This document shows positions 36,059 through 44,686 of a stretch of DNA of 64,000 nt, piece after piece (position 1 is the first letter of the stretch; every line of letters begins with the position of its first letter). The stretch is from Gordonia polyisoprenivorans (lineage in GTDB: Bacteria > Actinomycetota > Actinomycetes > Mycobacteriales > Mycobacteriaceae). A program made the translations under genes and the position numbers. The stretch is from assembly GCF_017654315.1 (NCBI RefSeq), contig NZ_CP072203.1:620001-684000 (forward strand), read 5' to 3'. Under the pieces are notes generated by a model. It saw only the letters and a program-made list of their open reading frames with translations, was not told where the DNA came from and made no database searches.

Positions 36059-37449
36059 TTCGGGCACACCAACCGCCCGATCTCGTCGCCTGCTTTGCCG
36101 AATACCCAGGTGCCGGCGGCAGCGCCGGCACCGGCACCGAGTACGGCCAAGGGGCCGGCCGGGGCTGACAGCCCGGCTACTGCCGCGCCCATGGCCCATC
36201 CGCCCGCGCCGCCCATGACCCCGCTCATCAGTGTCCGGCATGCCTCGTAGTTGTTGTCGGCGTTGATGATGTCGGAGGCGGTCACCGCGATTGACAGCGC
36301 GGGGCCGCCGAACTTCATCCCCGATGCTATGCCGGCGCGGGCGATCGGGCCGGCTTCGAGGTGTCCGTTCTTGGCGGCCACTTCCATCGACGTCATGCCT
36401 GCGCCGAACAGTGTTTCGCTCGGATGGGTGAAGTAGCCGGCGTCGGCCGGCAGGTCTTCGTTGCGGGTGCCGTCGGGGTTGAGCGTCCACCCCTTCTTGG
36501 CGCCGTCGGCGGCCACCACCTTGTACGCACCGCCCGACGGGACTTGGACGCGTGTGGCAACGGTTCCCGAACGGTCGCCGCGGGTTTCGTTGATGGCGAC
36601 CACCAGGTTGCCCTGCGGATCGTACTGAGTTTCGGTGTGCGAGGCGAGAGTGTCGTCCGCGGCGAACCCCGCCTCGACGACGCCGTCGTTCCCGACCGCC
36701 GACGTCGTGCGGTCGGTGATCACGGTCCGACCACCGTCCTGCATGAGCACAGTCGTCGTCGAGCCGTTGACGACGGTGTCGGTGTCGACGCGGGCGATCG
36801 TGGTCGCGGCGTCGACGTCGCGGATCTGGCCCTGCCGGAGCTGCCCCATGAGTTCAGCCGGATTGGGTACCTCGTCCTGCGGAGGAGCCGCACGGGTGTT
36901 GATCATCGCCTCCATCATGGTGGGCGCCTGCGGCAGGGTGACGGCATGTGACTGTGCCGCCGCGCGCAGGCTGTTGGCAGTCGAGTCGTCGGCGGTGCCG
37001 ACGGCGAGGAGTTTGGAATTGGTCGCCGCCTGCGCCGAATCCCGTTGCTTACGTAGCTCCACCAGCGCCGCCGACGTGTACTCCTTCGGTCGGATCAGGA
37101 CCACCCAGAGGTCGTTCACCCATAGATCGCCGGACTCCACAGCGGTCACGTGATCGAGCAGCGACGACCGTGCCCACGCAAGATCGTGTGCCCCGATCGT
37201 CAATGCACCCGAGACGGCCTCGGCCGCATCGGCGATCGCATACGCCGCACGCTTGGCCTGATCGAACGACTGCTGGGCAGCGGTTTGCGCCGGACCCGTC
37301 CACCCCTGGTACTCGGGCAGTCCGGCGCATTGCCCCGCCGCGTACTCTGCCGCGGTCTCTATGGCCGACCCCGCGGTCTTTACGGTGTCGGCGGCTTCGG
37401 TGAGTTGTTCGGGTTGCCAGCTCTGCAGGCGAGAACGACTGGGCAGCAT
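36055..37449 (-). CDS. WXG-like type VII secretion-associated protein, possible effector
   Basis: A 464-aa protein. The first ~100 residues are helical with a WxG-like turn (YQGWTGPAQTAAQQSF) as in WXG100/LXG-type substrates of ESX secretion. The middle (about 190-340) is beta-rich with RHS-like phrasing (SHTETQYDPQGNLVVAINE). The last ~90 residues are very rich in Gly and Ala with hydrophobic stretches (MSGVMGGAGGWAMGAAVAGL), like membrane-inserting toxin ends. It follows an EspC-like small gene by six bases and is coupled to a membrane-protein gene. No known toxin domain was recognised, so effector is an inference. Confidence 0.55.
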   Translation of the reverse strand: MLPSRSRLQSWQPEQLTEAADTVKTAGSAIETAAEYAAGQCAGLPEYQGWTGPAQTAAQQSFDQAKRAAYAIADAAEAVSGALTIGAHDLAWARSSLLDHVTAVESGDLWVNDLWVVLIRPKEYTSAALVELRKQRDSAQAATNSKLLAVGTADDSTANSLRAAAQSHAVTLPQAPTMMEAMINTRAAPPQDEVPNPAELMGQLRQGQIRDVDAATTIARVDTDTVVNGSTTTVLMQDGGRTVITDRTTSAVGNDGVVEAGFAADDTLASHTETQYDPQGNLVVAINETRGDRSGTVATRVQVPSGGAYKVVAADGAKKGWTLNPDGTRNEDLPADAGYFTHPSETLFGAGMTSMEVAAKNGHLEAGPIARAGIASGMKFGGPALSIAVTASDIINADNNYEACRTLMSGVMGGAGGWAMGAAVAGLSAPAGPLAVLGAGAGAAAGTWVFGKAGDEIGRLVCPK

Positions 37450-37455
37450 GCGGTG

Positions 37456-37749
37456 TCAGGACTCCCACACCGATGAGAGAGCGGTGGCGACATCGGTGTC
37501 TTGGGCGACGTAGTTGTTGGCGCTGCCCCGCACGGCCGCACCCATCGCGTCGAGGTGGCGGGCAAAGGTGTCGACGAGATCGACGAATCCCTCGCCGACG
37601 AGAGCTGCGGTGTACGCCGTGGTCGACCCGGGAATGCACCGCCCGGCACCCGTGATCGCGTCGGCTAGGTGGGCGTCGGCCACCGCCTGCGACGTCTGCG
37701 TCACCTGTGTTCCGAATGCGCGCAACGCATCTGGATCGACGTCCACCAC
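37456..37749 (-). CDS. EspC-like type VII secretion target
   Basis: A 97-aa helical protein of the small DUF2580/EspC type (MVDVDPDALRAFGTQVTQTS ... DTFARHLDAMGAAVRGSANNY). Relatives dimerise or pair with a larger partner for ESX export and are commonly coded just before a large effector, as here (six bases to the next start). The C-terminus ends TDVATALSSVWES. Confidence 0.65.
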   Translation of the reverse strand: MVDVDPDALRAFGTQVTQTSQAVADAHLADAITGAGRCIPGSTTAYTAALVGEGFVDLVDTFARHLDAMGAAVRGSANNYVAQDTDVATALSSVWES

Positions 37750-37788
37750 ACCCCCGTATGTCCCGTTTGTCCGGTCGGGGATGAACCT

Positions 37789-37815
37789 AACACGGCCCGC
37801 GGGTGGGGCCGTGTT
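37789..37815 (-). terminator. Hairpin between two leftward genes
   Basis: A perfect 10-bp stem (AACACGGCCC at 37789-37798, GGGCCGTGTT at 37806-37815) with a 7-base loop lies after the 37841-38314 gene and before the EspC-like gene. It separates the secretion cassette from the upstream genes. Confidence 0.6.
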
Positions 37816-37840
37816 GGTTATCCACAGGACGGTGTGGGGG

Positions 37841-38314
37841 TCAGTCCTCGAGGTCGGGTACCGCCCACAGATGGCGTTTGGTGGCGGCCGAGTACAGTGG
37901 CGCGTCGCACGCGAACGGTGTTGCAGTCCTGCAGGCGTCGCGCAGCAACAGGAACGTGGGAAACGGGATGTCCCAGGTCTCGCGCAGGAGTCGGATGCAG
38001 TGGACGGCGGTCACTCCGTGCTGGTGTCGGGTGATGTCGAGGACGTGTTCACGGCGGCTGGGTAGGTGACGGAAACCGGCGCTGGTCAGCGCCGCATCGC
38101 TGTGGCCGTCGTCGCCCAGCGCGTCGTCGGTAATGGTGCAGCGAATGCGTCCGGGTTTGGTGGCGCGGAAGGTGATGAGCTGGAGACGATCTGAGGCACG
38201 GAAGCATTCGAGGAAGTCGAATCGTCCGGGGGCGAGGTCGCCGAGTCGGCCGACGAGATCCTCGGTGAACTCTCGCCAGGTGTCGGTGATGATCTGTTCG
38301 GGAGAGGTGGTCAT
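37841..38314 (-). CDS. Chaperone-like conserved protein
   Basis: A 157-aa protein of the same tentative chaperone-like (TY-Chap/YbjN-like) type as the first domain of the 5076-6290 protein. Both open with a D.W.EF helix (ITDTWREFTEDLV here, IDDAWQEFRTELA there) and share the rhythm strand-GFRHL/GWRRL-helix. As it stands directly upstream of an ESX-type cassette, a role in holding an exported protein is conceivable, but that is inference. Confidence 0.5.
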   Translation of the reverse strand: MTTSPEQIITDTWREFTEDLVGRLGDLAPGRFDFLECFRASDRLQLITFRATKPGRIRCTITDDALGDDGHSDAALTSAGFRHLPSRREHVLDITRHQHGVTAVHCIRLLRETWDIPFPTFLLLRDACRTATPFACDAPLYSAATKRHLWAVPDLED

Positions 38315-38340
38315 GCAGCTCCATCGTCAGCGGTGAGTGT

Positions 38341-38357
38341 CCCCGCAGGTGGCGGGG
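38341..38357 (-). terminator. Short GC hairpin after the HNH gene
   Basis: CCCCGC (38341-38346) and GCGGGG (38352-38357) form a 6-bp stem with a 5-base loop, 38 bases after the HNH gene stop and before the next leftward gene. Weak but well placed. Confidence 0.4.
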
Positions 38358-38395
38358 TGACTTGCACAGTAGACGTGGGTACCGACAGGGTCGGG

Positions 38396-39394
38396 TCAGA
38401 GCTGAGCGTCCGTCCACCGGAAGTCGCCGCGCTGCAGGGGTTCGATGCGTTTGGGGGCGTACCACGTCGGCGTGGTGGAGGGTTGCGTCGAGTACAGGCC
38501 GTGGGAGGCGGAGACGATGCGATCGAATTGGCTTGGCCAGTGGATGGTTTCGGTGAGGGAGTCGAGGACGGAGCGACCGCGGTCGAGTGCCCGTATGACG
38601 TGTGCCGGCGCTGGGAGGAGGTCGGACTTGCTGCTGTTGCAGGATTGGCATGCCAGCACGAGGTTGGTCAGTCCGTCGATGCCGACGCGCGACCACGGGA
38701 GTACGTGATCGACGTGGCATCCCGCGCGTAGCCGCGTGTTGCAGTAGAAGCAGTCGTTGCCGAAGTGGTCGGCAAGGACTTCGGCCGGTCGGGCGAGGGA
38801 GACGCGTTCGGTGCCGAAGAGGTGCGCGGCGATATCGGGCTCATCGCCGAGAACCTCACGGTTCATGCGTCGCACGTCGTCGACCCAGGCGAGCTGGAAC
38901 GCAGGCTTGACCAGCGGGGCGAGGCGGGCGAGGGTGTGGCAGACACCGGGGAACAGTTCGATCTGATTGCCGTGAGCGTCGATGACGCGCGTCGAATCGG
39001 TGCCCAACCACGAGTCGTCGTAGAGGAAACACTCATAAGTGCCGGTGCCGACGCGTTGCAGGAGCTTCAGCGGATAACGCACCAGGTTCTTCTTGATCGC
39101 CGACTGCGCTGCCTGGTACTCCTGTGGCACAGCCATTTTGGCGCTCTCGATCGGAATCTGACGCAGCCGCGCCGTGGCACACGCAGCACGCAGTGCAGTG
39201 AGCTGACTGAACACGACGCCGCGCCCGTCGTTGGACTGGCGGAGGATTACGTGCGACTTTTCGTCCAGCGGCCGAAGCTGCGTCCAGTAGAGCGCCATCA
39301 CCCGCTCGGTGAGGTCGTCGAGATCGATTGACACCGCGGCACCCGGATCGTCGGGTACCGACTCGACCGCGAGATCCAGTAACGCAACCATCAC
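38396..39394 (-). CDS. HNH endonuclease-domain protein; N-terminus probably longer
   Basis: A 332-aa protein with a C-terminal HNH nuclease domain (CYCNT-like FYCNTRLR, HVDHVLPWSRVGIDGLTNLV, ACQSCNSSKSDLL, about residues 215-265). The first ~200 residues are helical. From the GTG at 39394 the frame stays open upstream for 50 more codons, back to the TGA of the PASTA gene. The upstream codons read LTLGQQLVAVLEGGH then RTATYKLAV, which looks like the true beginning of this protein type. There is no ATG, GTG or TTG in that stretch, so the start is lost, non-standard, or shifted by an indel. Confidence 0.7.
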   Translation of the reverse strand: MMVALLDLAVESVPDDPGAAVSIDLDDLTERVMALYWTQLRPLDEKSHVILRQSNDGRGVVFSQLTALRAACATARLRQIPIESAKMAVPQEYQAAQSAIKKNLVRYPLKLLQRVGTGTYECFLYDDSWLGTDSTRVIDAHGNQIELFPGVCHTLARLAPLVKPAFQLAWVDDVRRMNREVLGDEPDIAAHLFGTERVSLARPAEVLADHFGNDCFYCNTRLRAGCHVDHVLPWSRVGIDGLTNLVLACQSCNSSKSDLLPAPAHVIRALDRGRSVLDSLTETIHWPSQFDRIVSASHGLYSTQPSTTPTWYAPKRIEPLQRGDFRWTDAQL

Positions 39395-39541
39395 CGCGAG
39401 CTTGTAAGTCGCCGTGCGGTGCCCGCCCTCCAGGACCGCGACCAGTTGTTGGCCGAGGGTGAGGGGATCGGTGGAGTGTAGTGCGGGTGGTGGCGCTGCA
39501 GGCGGAGCTCCCGGGTGAGACGAAGCTGGGCGGCTCAGTGC

Positions 39542-39994
39542 TCAGCAGGGATTCGGCTCGCCGATCTTCACCGCCGACAATACGGCCTGGCCCTCGGTCA
39601 CTGGGCTACCCGCGGGAGGGGTCTGCGACACGACGATCCAGTTGCTGTCGACGATTTGGCTTCGGCCCTCGCCGGTTGCATCCTCGCTGCGGGAGAAGAA
39701 CACTCCGGCTCGCTGGATGGCGTTCTGCGCGGCCTGCAGGTTCATACAGACGACGTTCGGCATGGTTGCCGGTTCGGCCGCTGCGGTCGTGGTTGCCGCC
39801 GGCGGAACCGCACTCTGCGTCGTGGCGACCGTGGTCGAAGGCAGGACCTCGGTGGTCGTGGTGACCGTATTCGGCACGACAGCGGGTGTGGTCGTCGAGG
39901 TGGCGTCCGAGGACGAGGTGCTACACGCGGACGCTGTAAGTATGACGGCGAAGGTCACCGATAGAGCTGCCACACAACGAGATACCGTCTTCAT
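39542..39994 (-). CDS. PASTA-domain lipoprotein
   Basis: A 150-aa exported protein with a lipobox (VILTASAC, Cys about 24), a Thr/Ser/Ala-rich linker (~60 residues) and one C-terminal PASTA domain (TMPNVVCMNLQAAQNAIQRA ... VVSQTPPAGSPVTEG). PASTA domains bind peptidoglycan or its precursors, so it should sit on the outer face of the membrane. The frame opens earlier, but ATG 39994 begins the signal peptide. Confidence 0.72.
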   Translation of the reverse strand: MKTVSRCVAALSVTFAVILTASACSTSSSDATSTTTPAVVPNTVTTTTEVLPSTTVATTQSAVPPAATTTAAAEPATMPNVVCMNLQAAQNAIQRAGVFFSRSEDATGEGRSQIVDSNWIVVSQTPPAGSPVTEGQAVLSAVKIGEPNPC

Positions 39995-40059
39995 CGTTAC
40001 CGATCCTCCTGATGTTCCACGCCCACGGTGGGGTGCATCGCCAGAACGGTACGCACTCA

Positions 40060-40437
40060 TTACGTCCGAAGAGTCCGATTTCGCGGGAGGTTCCTCCGGG
40101 TGGTGGACATGCGGGGAGATGATCGGCGGGTTGGGTTGTCAGTTCTGTGTCCCCATCGTCGAGTCTGGGTGCAGTGCTGAGAGATAGCGCTCCGGATCGG
40201 CGTCGTATCGCTTGTTCTCTTCCTCGCAACGCGCCAGCATCGCGGTCTTTCGGCCTCGAGATGTTCACGTCGCGCGGCGTTCCGTTGGGCCAACTTGATC
40301 ACGACGAACACAAGGGCCCCGGCTACGATCAGTCCGACGACGAGGTACCAGAAATGGATCACGAACCAGATGACTGCGCCGATCACCAACACCGCGCCGA
40401 CGAGCAGCGGATTTGTGTCAGAACTCTTGGAAGACAT
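40060..40437 (-). CDS. Small membrane protein with a probable frameshift
   Basis: As read, 125 aa starting at ATG 40437. Two transmembrane helices (LLVGAVLVIGAVIWFVIHFW and VGLIVAGALVFVVIKLA) are followed by a basic tail. From about 40255 the read frame is Arg/Thr-rich and unlike a natural protein. The next frame gives KTAMLARCEEENKRYDADPE and a natural end at a TGA (40139-40141). A one-base indel in the GAAAGACC run is the simple explanation, so the intended protein is about 99 aa. Function unknown. Confidence 0.55.
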   Translation of the reverse strand: MSSKSSDTNPLLVGAVLVIGAVIWFVIHFWYLVVGLIVAGALVFVVIKLAQRNAARREHLEAERPRCWRVARKRTSDTTPIRSAISQHCTQTRRWGHRTDNPTRRSSPRMSTTRRNLPRNRTLRT

Positions 40438-40444
40438 GATTTTC

Positions 40445-41371
40445 CTAGATTCTTGGACCGAGCACAATCGGCGTCGGTGGCGTGAAGGTGGGGTTGTCGG
40501 GCAGTGGTTGCTCGCACAGGGAGTCACCGACGTGTTTCACCGTTCGTGCGGATGCGAAGGGCGACTCCCCTTGGCGTGCCAAGGAATCGTCGTACCAAGC
40601 AAACCACGGGTATCCGTAAGCGCGGTACTCGTCGATGGTCAGGGGAGGGTGATGCGGTGGCTCGTCTGTGAGCGTCTGCCACGCAGTTGAGTTCACGATC
40701 TTCACCGTTGCACTCGACTGGGCGGTGTCGCACCAGTTGTCGTGTGACTCGAGGGGAGTGGCGATCGACTGTTTGATACTTCCGCCGGCGCCGAAGCCCA
40801 TGCCGTCACCGTCCGCGGGTGGGCACGCGCAGAAGTCCAGTGTGGGAGGCGCTATGACTTCGCGCTGGGCCCAGACCTCGGCCTTGATCGGCACGACGGA
40901 GAACTCGATGGTTCCGGTGTCTTTGCCGGAGAGTTGTTCGGCGACGGTGTAGCCCGTGCCCAGAGGCATCGCGACGAACTGTCGCACGGTGGTGTCGTCG
41001 ACACGGAATCCGTCGAGCCACGGCTGGGTATCGGATTCCAGATAGTCCTCCGACCCGAAGTCGGGAACGGGGGAGTACGGGTCACCAGTGATCGCATTGA
41101 CCCCACCGACGCCCACCTTGATCAGGAACGGATACTGCGTGGGTGAGGAGAAGCCGATCCAGGAGGCCTCGGCCTGCCACATCGGCATGATGACGTCGTT
41201 GCGCTCACCCACCTGCCGCAGGTCGAACTCGCCGAGACCAGGCGGAAGGCCGTAAGTGGTCGCGTCATCGGGCACACGCAGCGTCCGGTGGAAGGTGATG
41301 TGCAGGATCGCGGCCTGGTCGATCTCCGGGAACGAAAAGTTCAGGGAGCCATCAACAATGGTTGTAGCCAT
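40445..41371 (-). CDS. Hypothetical protein, unknown family
   Basis: A 308-aa protein with no signal peptide or membrane segment. Start ATG 41371 is supported by an AGGAGG ribosome site. The sequence is rich in beta-type stretches (SLNFSFPEIDQAAILHITFH) and has a CAC-PP patch (DFCACPPADGDGMGFGAGG) near residue 195 and an aromatic stretch (YRAYGYPWFAWYDDS) near 265. It precedes the small membrane gene by seven bases, so the two are one operon. No function can be assigned. Confidence 0.55.
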   Translation of the reverse strand: MATTIVDGSLNFSFPEIDQAAILHITFHRTLRVPDDATTYGLPPGLGEFDLRQVGERNDVIMPMWQAEASWIGFSSPTQYPFLIKVGVGGVNAITGDPYSPVPDFGSEDYLESDTQPWLDGFRVDDTTVRQFVAMPLGTGYTVAEQLSGKDTGTIEFSVVPIKAEVWAQREVIAPPTLDFCACPPADGDGMGFGAGGSIKQSIATPLESHDNWCDTAQSSATVKIVNSTAWQTLTDEPPHHPPLTIDEYRAYGYPWFAWYDDSLARQGESPFASARTVKHVGDSLCEQPLPDNPTFTPPTPIVLGPRI

Positions 41372-41465
41372 GAGACCTCCTAGGTGTTCTGAACACACGG
41401 TAGGCGAGGCCTACGACAGAATCGGGTTCACCGGGAGCACTGGGACCTGGAGCCGGTGTTCGTAG

Positions 41466-42089
41466 TCACCGAAGCCGCTCTGCCACATCGGCTATCGCAG
41501 CCTCGAACCGCTCTCGTCCGCCCGCAGTGTTGAGTCCCCGCATCGAGCAGTGGGGGATGTTGCCCGCGGGAACGTACAGTCCGTCGCGCGTGATGGCGGC
41601 CCGCTTCCAACCGTCGCGGGCTGCGGCCCCGAGGAGGAGCACGATCTCGAGATCGGGGAGGAGATCGACCACTTCCCGGGTCCAGCGCACGCCTCGGGCG
41701 CGTTCGTCTGGCGTTGAACCGCCGTTCTTCACACCCGAGACCGGGAACGGCACGACATTCCAGTGCACGACGTCCGACCATGCAACGCCGTGCCGCGCGT
41801 ACGCCTCTCGGCAGTAGCGGGCGGTTCGATCGTTGTTGTCCAGGCTCAGCAGCCCCGAACCCGAGCCGGACTCGGCCTTGGTCGAGGGGTTGTCCAGCAG
41901 CACGAGCGTCCGGGCGTGGATACCGCCGGTGTCCGGGTCGACGTAGGGCACCTCACGGCGCTGGAAGCCCTCCGCGTTGGCGATGCGGTCGGCGAGCTCG
42001 TTGAGCAATCGAACATGCGGCTCACGAATCCGGTCCATCTTGCTGGCGACAACGCGTGAGTCGGCGTTGCGGCCGTTGATATTTCCCAT
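41466..42089 (-). CDS. Uracil-DNA glycosylase-like protein
   Basis: A 207-aa protein with the layout of the uracil-DNA-glycosylase superfamily: LVLLDNPSTKAESG (nucleotide-binding loop), VVHWNVVPFPVSG (the WN-P motif), VLLLGAAARDGW, and the C-terminal PHCSMRGLN loop that would carry the DNA-inserting His/Ser. The first motif lacks the classical Asp-Pro-Tyr form, so the base that it excises, or whether it cuts at all, is open. Start ATG 42089. Confidence 0.65.
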   Translation of the reverse strand: MGNINGRNADSRVVASKMDRIREPHVRLLNELADRIANAEGFQRREVPYVDPDTGGIHARTLVLLDNPSTKAESGSGSGLLSLDNNDRTARYCREAYARHGVAWSDVVHWNVVPFPVSGVKNGGSTPDERARGVRWTREVVDLLPDLEIVLLLGAAARDGWKRAAITRDGLYVPAGNIPHCSMRGLNTAGGRERFEAAIADVAERLR

Positions 42090-42108
42090 TGCGTCCCAGC
42101 TTCTCGAA

Positions 42109-43406
42109 TCAGCCGGCCAGTGCGGGAAAGACGGTGACCGAGCCGTCCTGCTCCTGGGCGATCTCGATGGTCACGTCCGGGCGATGCGCGGGGAGTGTTG
42201 CCAAGTCTCCGAGCTGGCGGAGGTTCTCACCCGTGTTGATCAGCTTGTCGACGTCTCCCGAGGAAAAGACAAAGTCTCGGATGCCGTGAGAGCGGTCAAG
42301 CCGCAGCGACGACAAGTGCAGGAGCACCTTTCGCATGCGCCCATCGAGCGCGTCGATCTCGCGTTGCTCCACCTCAAGGGTCTGCAGGAAGCGTTCGAAC
42401 GGGTTGCTCTGGGAGAGCTGAGCGTGCTCGAGGGCCTGCAGGACGAGGGTGCGTCGCTTCATCGCAATGGCGGCTTGGGCAAGTTCGAGATGCGCATAGA
42501 ACTCGCTGTTGCGCTGATCGATGCCGGGAATGGCCTTCGTCAGCTCGTTGACTTCGACCTTTCCGTCGCCGAGCCCGTCGAGCGACTTCTCCAGCTTCGA
42601 AGCCGCGATTCGGCCTTGACCATGGCCGTGTCGATGATGTTGACCGCGGGTTCGAGGCCGAGCGTGACGCCGAGCTTGCCCTCGTCGAGCAGAATGGCGG
42701 TGGCCTTGGTGATGGCGCTGCGGCATCCCTCCAGACGATGCTGTTCGTCTTCGAGATTGTGTGCGTCGAGTTTCTCGAGGAGCTCGGTCATCCGCTCCAT
42801 CGCCTGACGGCGTTGCTGATCGGCGTACGCGCTCACTCCGACCGCGACAGCCATCAGCACCAGCGGCGCGGCCACGGTCAGCGCGCCGGCCCCCGCAGCC
42901 GCGACACCGGCGGTGGCAGCGGAACCACCGGCAGCTCCGGCGGTCGCGGCCTTTCCCGCGGCGACGGGGACGAACGTCGCCTGGCCGGCGATCTTCGATC
43001 CTCCGACGAGCGCGCTGTGAATGCCGTTGGCTGCGGCCTTGGACGCCATCGGCTTGACGATCCCGCTGCCCATCGGCGCGGCGACCTTGGCCGGCACGAC
43101 CATGCGGTAGAGGGTCTCTGCACCATCGTGGGTGACCTTTGGAGTCTGCTTGACCAGCTGCGCCAAGTGCTGCGCGAGCGGGCTGGCACTGGCCAGGTGA
43201 ATGCCACTCGAGCGCTCGACCTTCTTGGGCAGCGCGTACGCCTCCAACGTCGCGATCGGCGCCTCGCTGAACGCGGCCAGCGCGTTGCGGAGACTGTCCA
43301 GCCGCTCGGGTGTCATCGACGCCTTGTCGTCGACGATGGACGGGATCTGGACCTCGCGGGTGGCGAGGGTCCACACCGGAACCGGCTCGAGTGCGTGTTC
43401 GGTCAT
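42109..43406 (-). pseudogene. Membrane/coiled-coil protein interrupted by one frameshift
   Basis: From ATG 43406 the first frame reads about 265 residues: MTEHALEPVPVWTLATREV, a Gly/Ala-rich hydrophobic region near residue 165 (GALTVAAPLVLMAVAVGVSA) and a charged helix. It then loses sense after KAESR near 42605. The neighbouring frame takes over exactly there (IAASKLEKSLDGLGDGKVEV) and continues 165 residues to a stop at 42109, ending VFPALAG. Joined, this is one ~430-aa membrane-anchored, helix-rich protein. Either the gene is broken or one base is missing in the assembly. Function unknown. Confidence 0.65.
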
Positions 43407-43523
43407 GAGGCTCTCCGTACTGCTGTGGGGGTGGACCGAATGTAACCGACACATCCGACAAGGCGGACGGATCGTCTGATCGGGGACAGCCTGAAATTGG
43501 TGACGATCCGAGTCAACTCTCGA

Positions 43524-43788
43524 TCAGCGTCGAGCGGCCAGCCAGATCGCGTGGTCGATCTCCCACGGCGTGACGTTGTGGCCAAGCTCTTTCGAGCACA
43601 CGGGAGCCGCAGCCAGGAATGTAGTCCTTCGTGAGCTGAGGATCGACCGGGACGCCGAGATCGCTGAACCACCGGCGCACTTTGCGGTCGGGTTTGATCC
43701 GGTCGTCAGGCTGGAGTCGGCACGATGGCTCGCCGAAGAGTCGAACCACCCTCCGACCCATGGCTTGGATCGAATTGTCCGCACGCAA
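43524..43788 (-). pseudogene. Short protein broken by a frameshift
   Basis: The first part (MGRRVVRLFGEPSCRL ... VPVDPQLTKDYI; ATG at 43761, TTG at 43788) is natural-looking. Near 43615-43625 sense moves to the next frame, which gives VCSKELGHNVTPWEIDHAIW and stops at 43524-43526. The joined ~85-aa product looks like a small basic protein ending in a conserved TPWEIDHAIW helix. It is divergent from the 43816 gene, 27 bases away. Confidence 0.5.
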
Positions 43789-43815
43789 AGAATCGGTGCC
43801 GGGTATTCTCTACTT

Positions 43816-44502
43816 ATGGAATGGGTTTCGGCGACGACCGCTGCGGTGGCAGCAGTTGGTGCAGCAGCTTCGGCATGGTTTACTCGGCAAACGACTAAAG
43901 CCAGCCGACGATCGCTCGTGTCCGGGCGTCTCTTGTCTGCCTATGCCGAAATGACGCGTGCACTTACCGAGATTGTGTACGCGGACCGCGACCGACGGTC
44001 AGCAATATATCAGCGATTCGTTGCGGCCCGTTACGACGCCGAGGTTGTGGAGTCAGCTGCTCTCGCTGGAACGGAATTGAATCGGGAGATCGAGACTACT
44101 GGGACCTGGCTGCGCGACGTTGCAAGTAGCCTCTGTGTCGCAATAATCGATGACAACTTTGAAGATTCGCGCAATATTCAGTTACAGGTGGAGGGTGGAC
44201 GGCGGACGAACGAACCGACGGAGCTGAATGATGATGAGCGAGCACTTGTGACTAAGAGTTCCTATTATCTGCTTGTGACCAACGTGCTCTCCGATCTACC
44301 GCAGCCGGAATCGCGTTTACTCCCTGGCTGGGAGGCGTATGCGCGGAAGAAGATTACCGTTGGGGCCGGATCGGCGAATCCCAGAGGTGTGGACGCGCCA
44401 ACTTCCGACTACTCATTACAGCGACAGCGGGTACTGAGCGATTTCATCGAGAGTTGGTTCCGATGCTGGTGCATACAGGCGGCACGCTCCCTTTCTAAGT
44501 AG
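43816..44502 (+). CDS. Membrane-anchored protein, unknown, at the edge of the AT-richer insert
   Basis: A 228-aa protein from ATG 43816. One N-terminal transmembrane segment (VSATTAAVAAVGAAASAWF) is followed by a ~200-residue cytoplasmic helical part (SGRLLSAYAEMTRALTEIVY ... DFIESWFRCWCIQAA). Codons use A and T in third positions far more than genes to the left, as does the following NACHT gene, so both were probably gained together. The 184 bases between them hold no gene. A helper or sensor role for the NACHT protein is a guess from position. Confidence 0.55.
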   Translation: MEWVSATTAAVAAVGAAASAWFTRQTTKASRRSLVSGRLLSAYAEMTRALTEIVYADRDRRSAIYQRFVAARYDAEVVESAALAGTELNREIETTGTWLRDVASSLCVAIIDDNFEDSRNIQLQVEGGRRTNEPTELNDDERALVTKSSYYLLVTNVLSDLPQPESRLLPGWEAYARKKITVGAGSANPRGVDAPTSDYSLQRQRVLSDFIESWFRCWCIQAARSLSK

Positions 44503-44686
44503 ATGAGAGCTGACTCGTAGTTCAAGAACAGAGTGTGCGCACGCATTACCTATGCTAGGTTACTATGCTCGCGAAATTGACCCTATTGCGAACAACCAAG
44601 GACTAGTGCGCGGCCCGGAGGGCGGATGACCTCGTATGAGCGGCTAAAATGTGAGCAGAACTATCCAAATGCGTTAGACCAACAGC

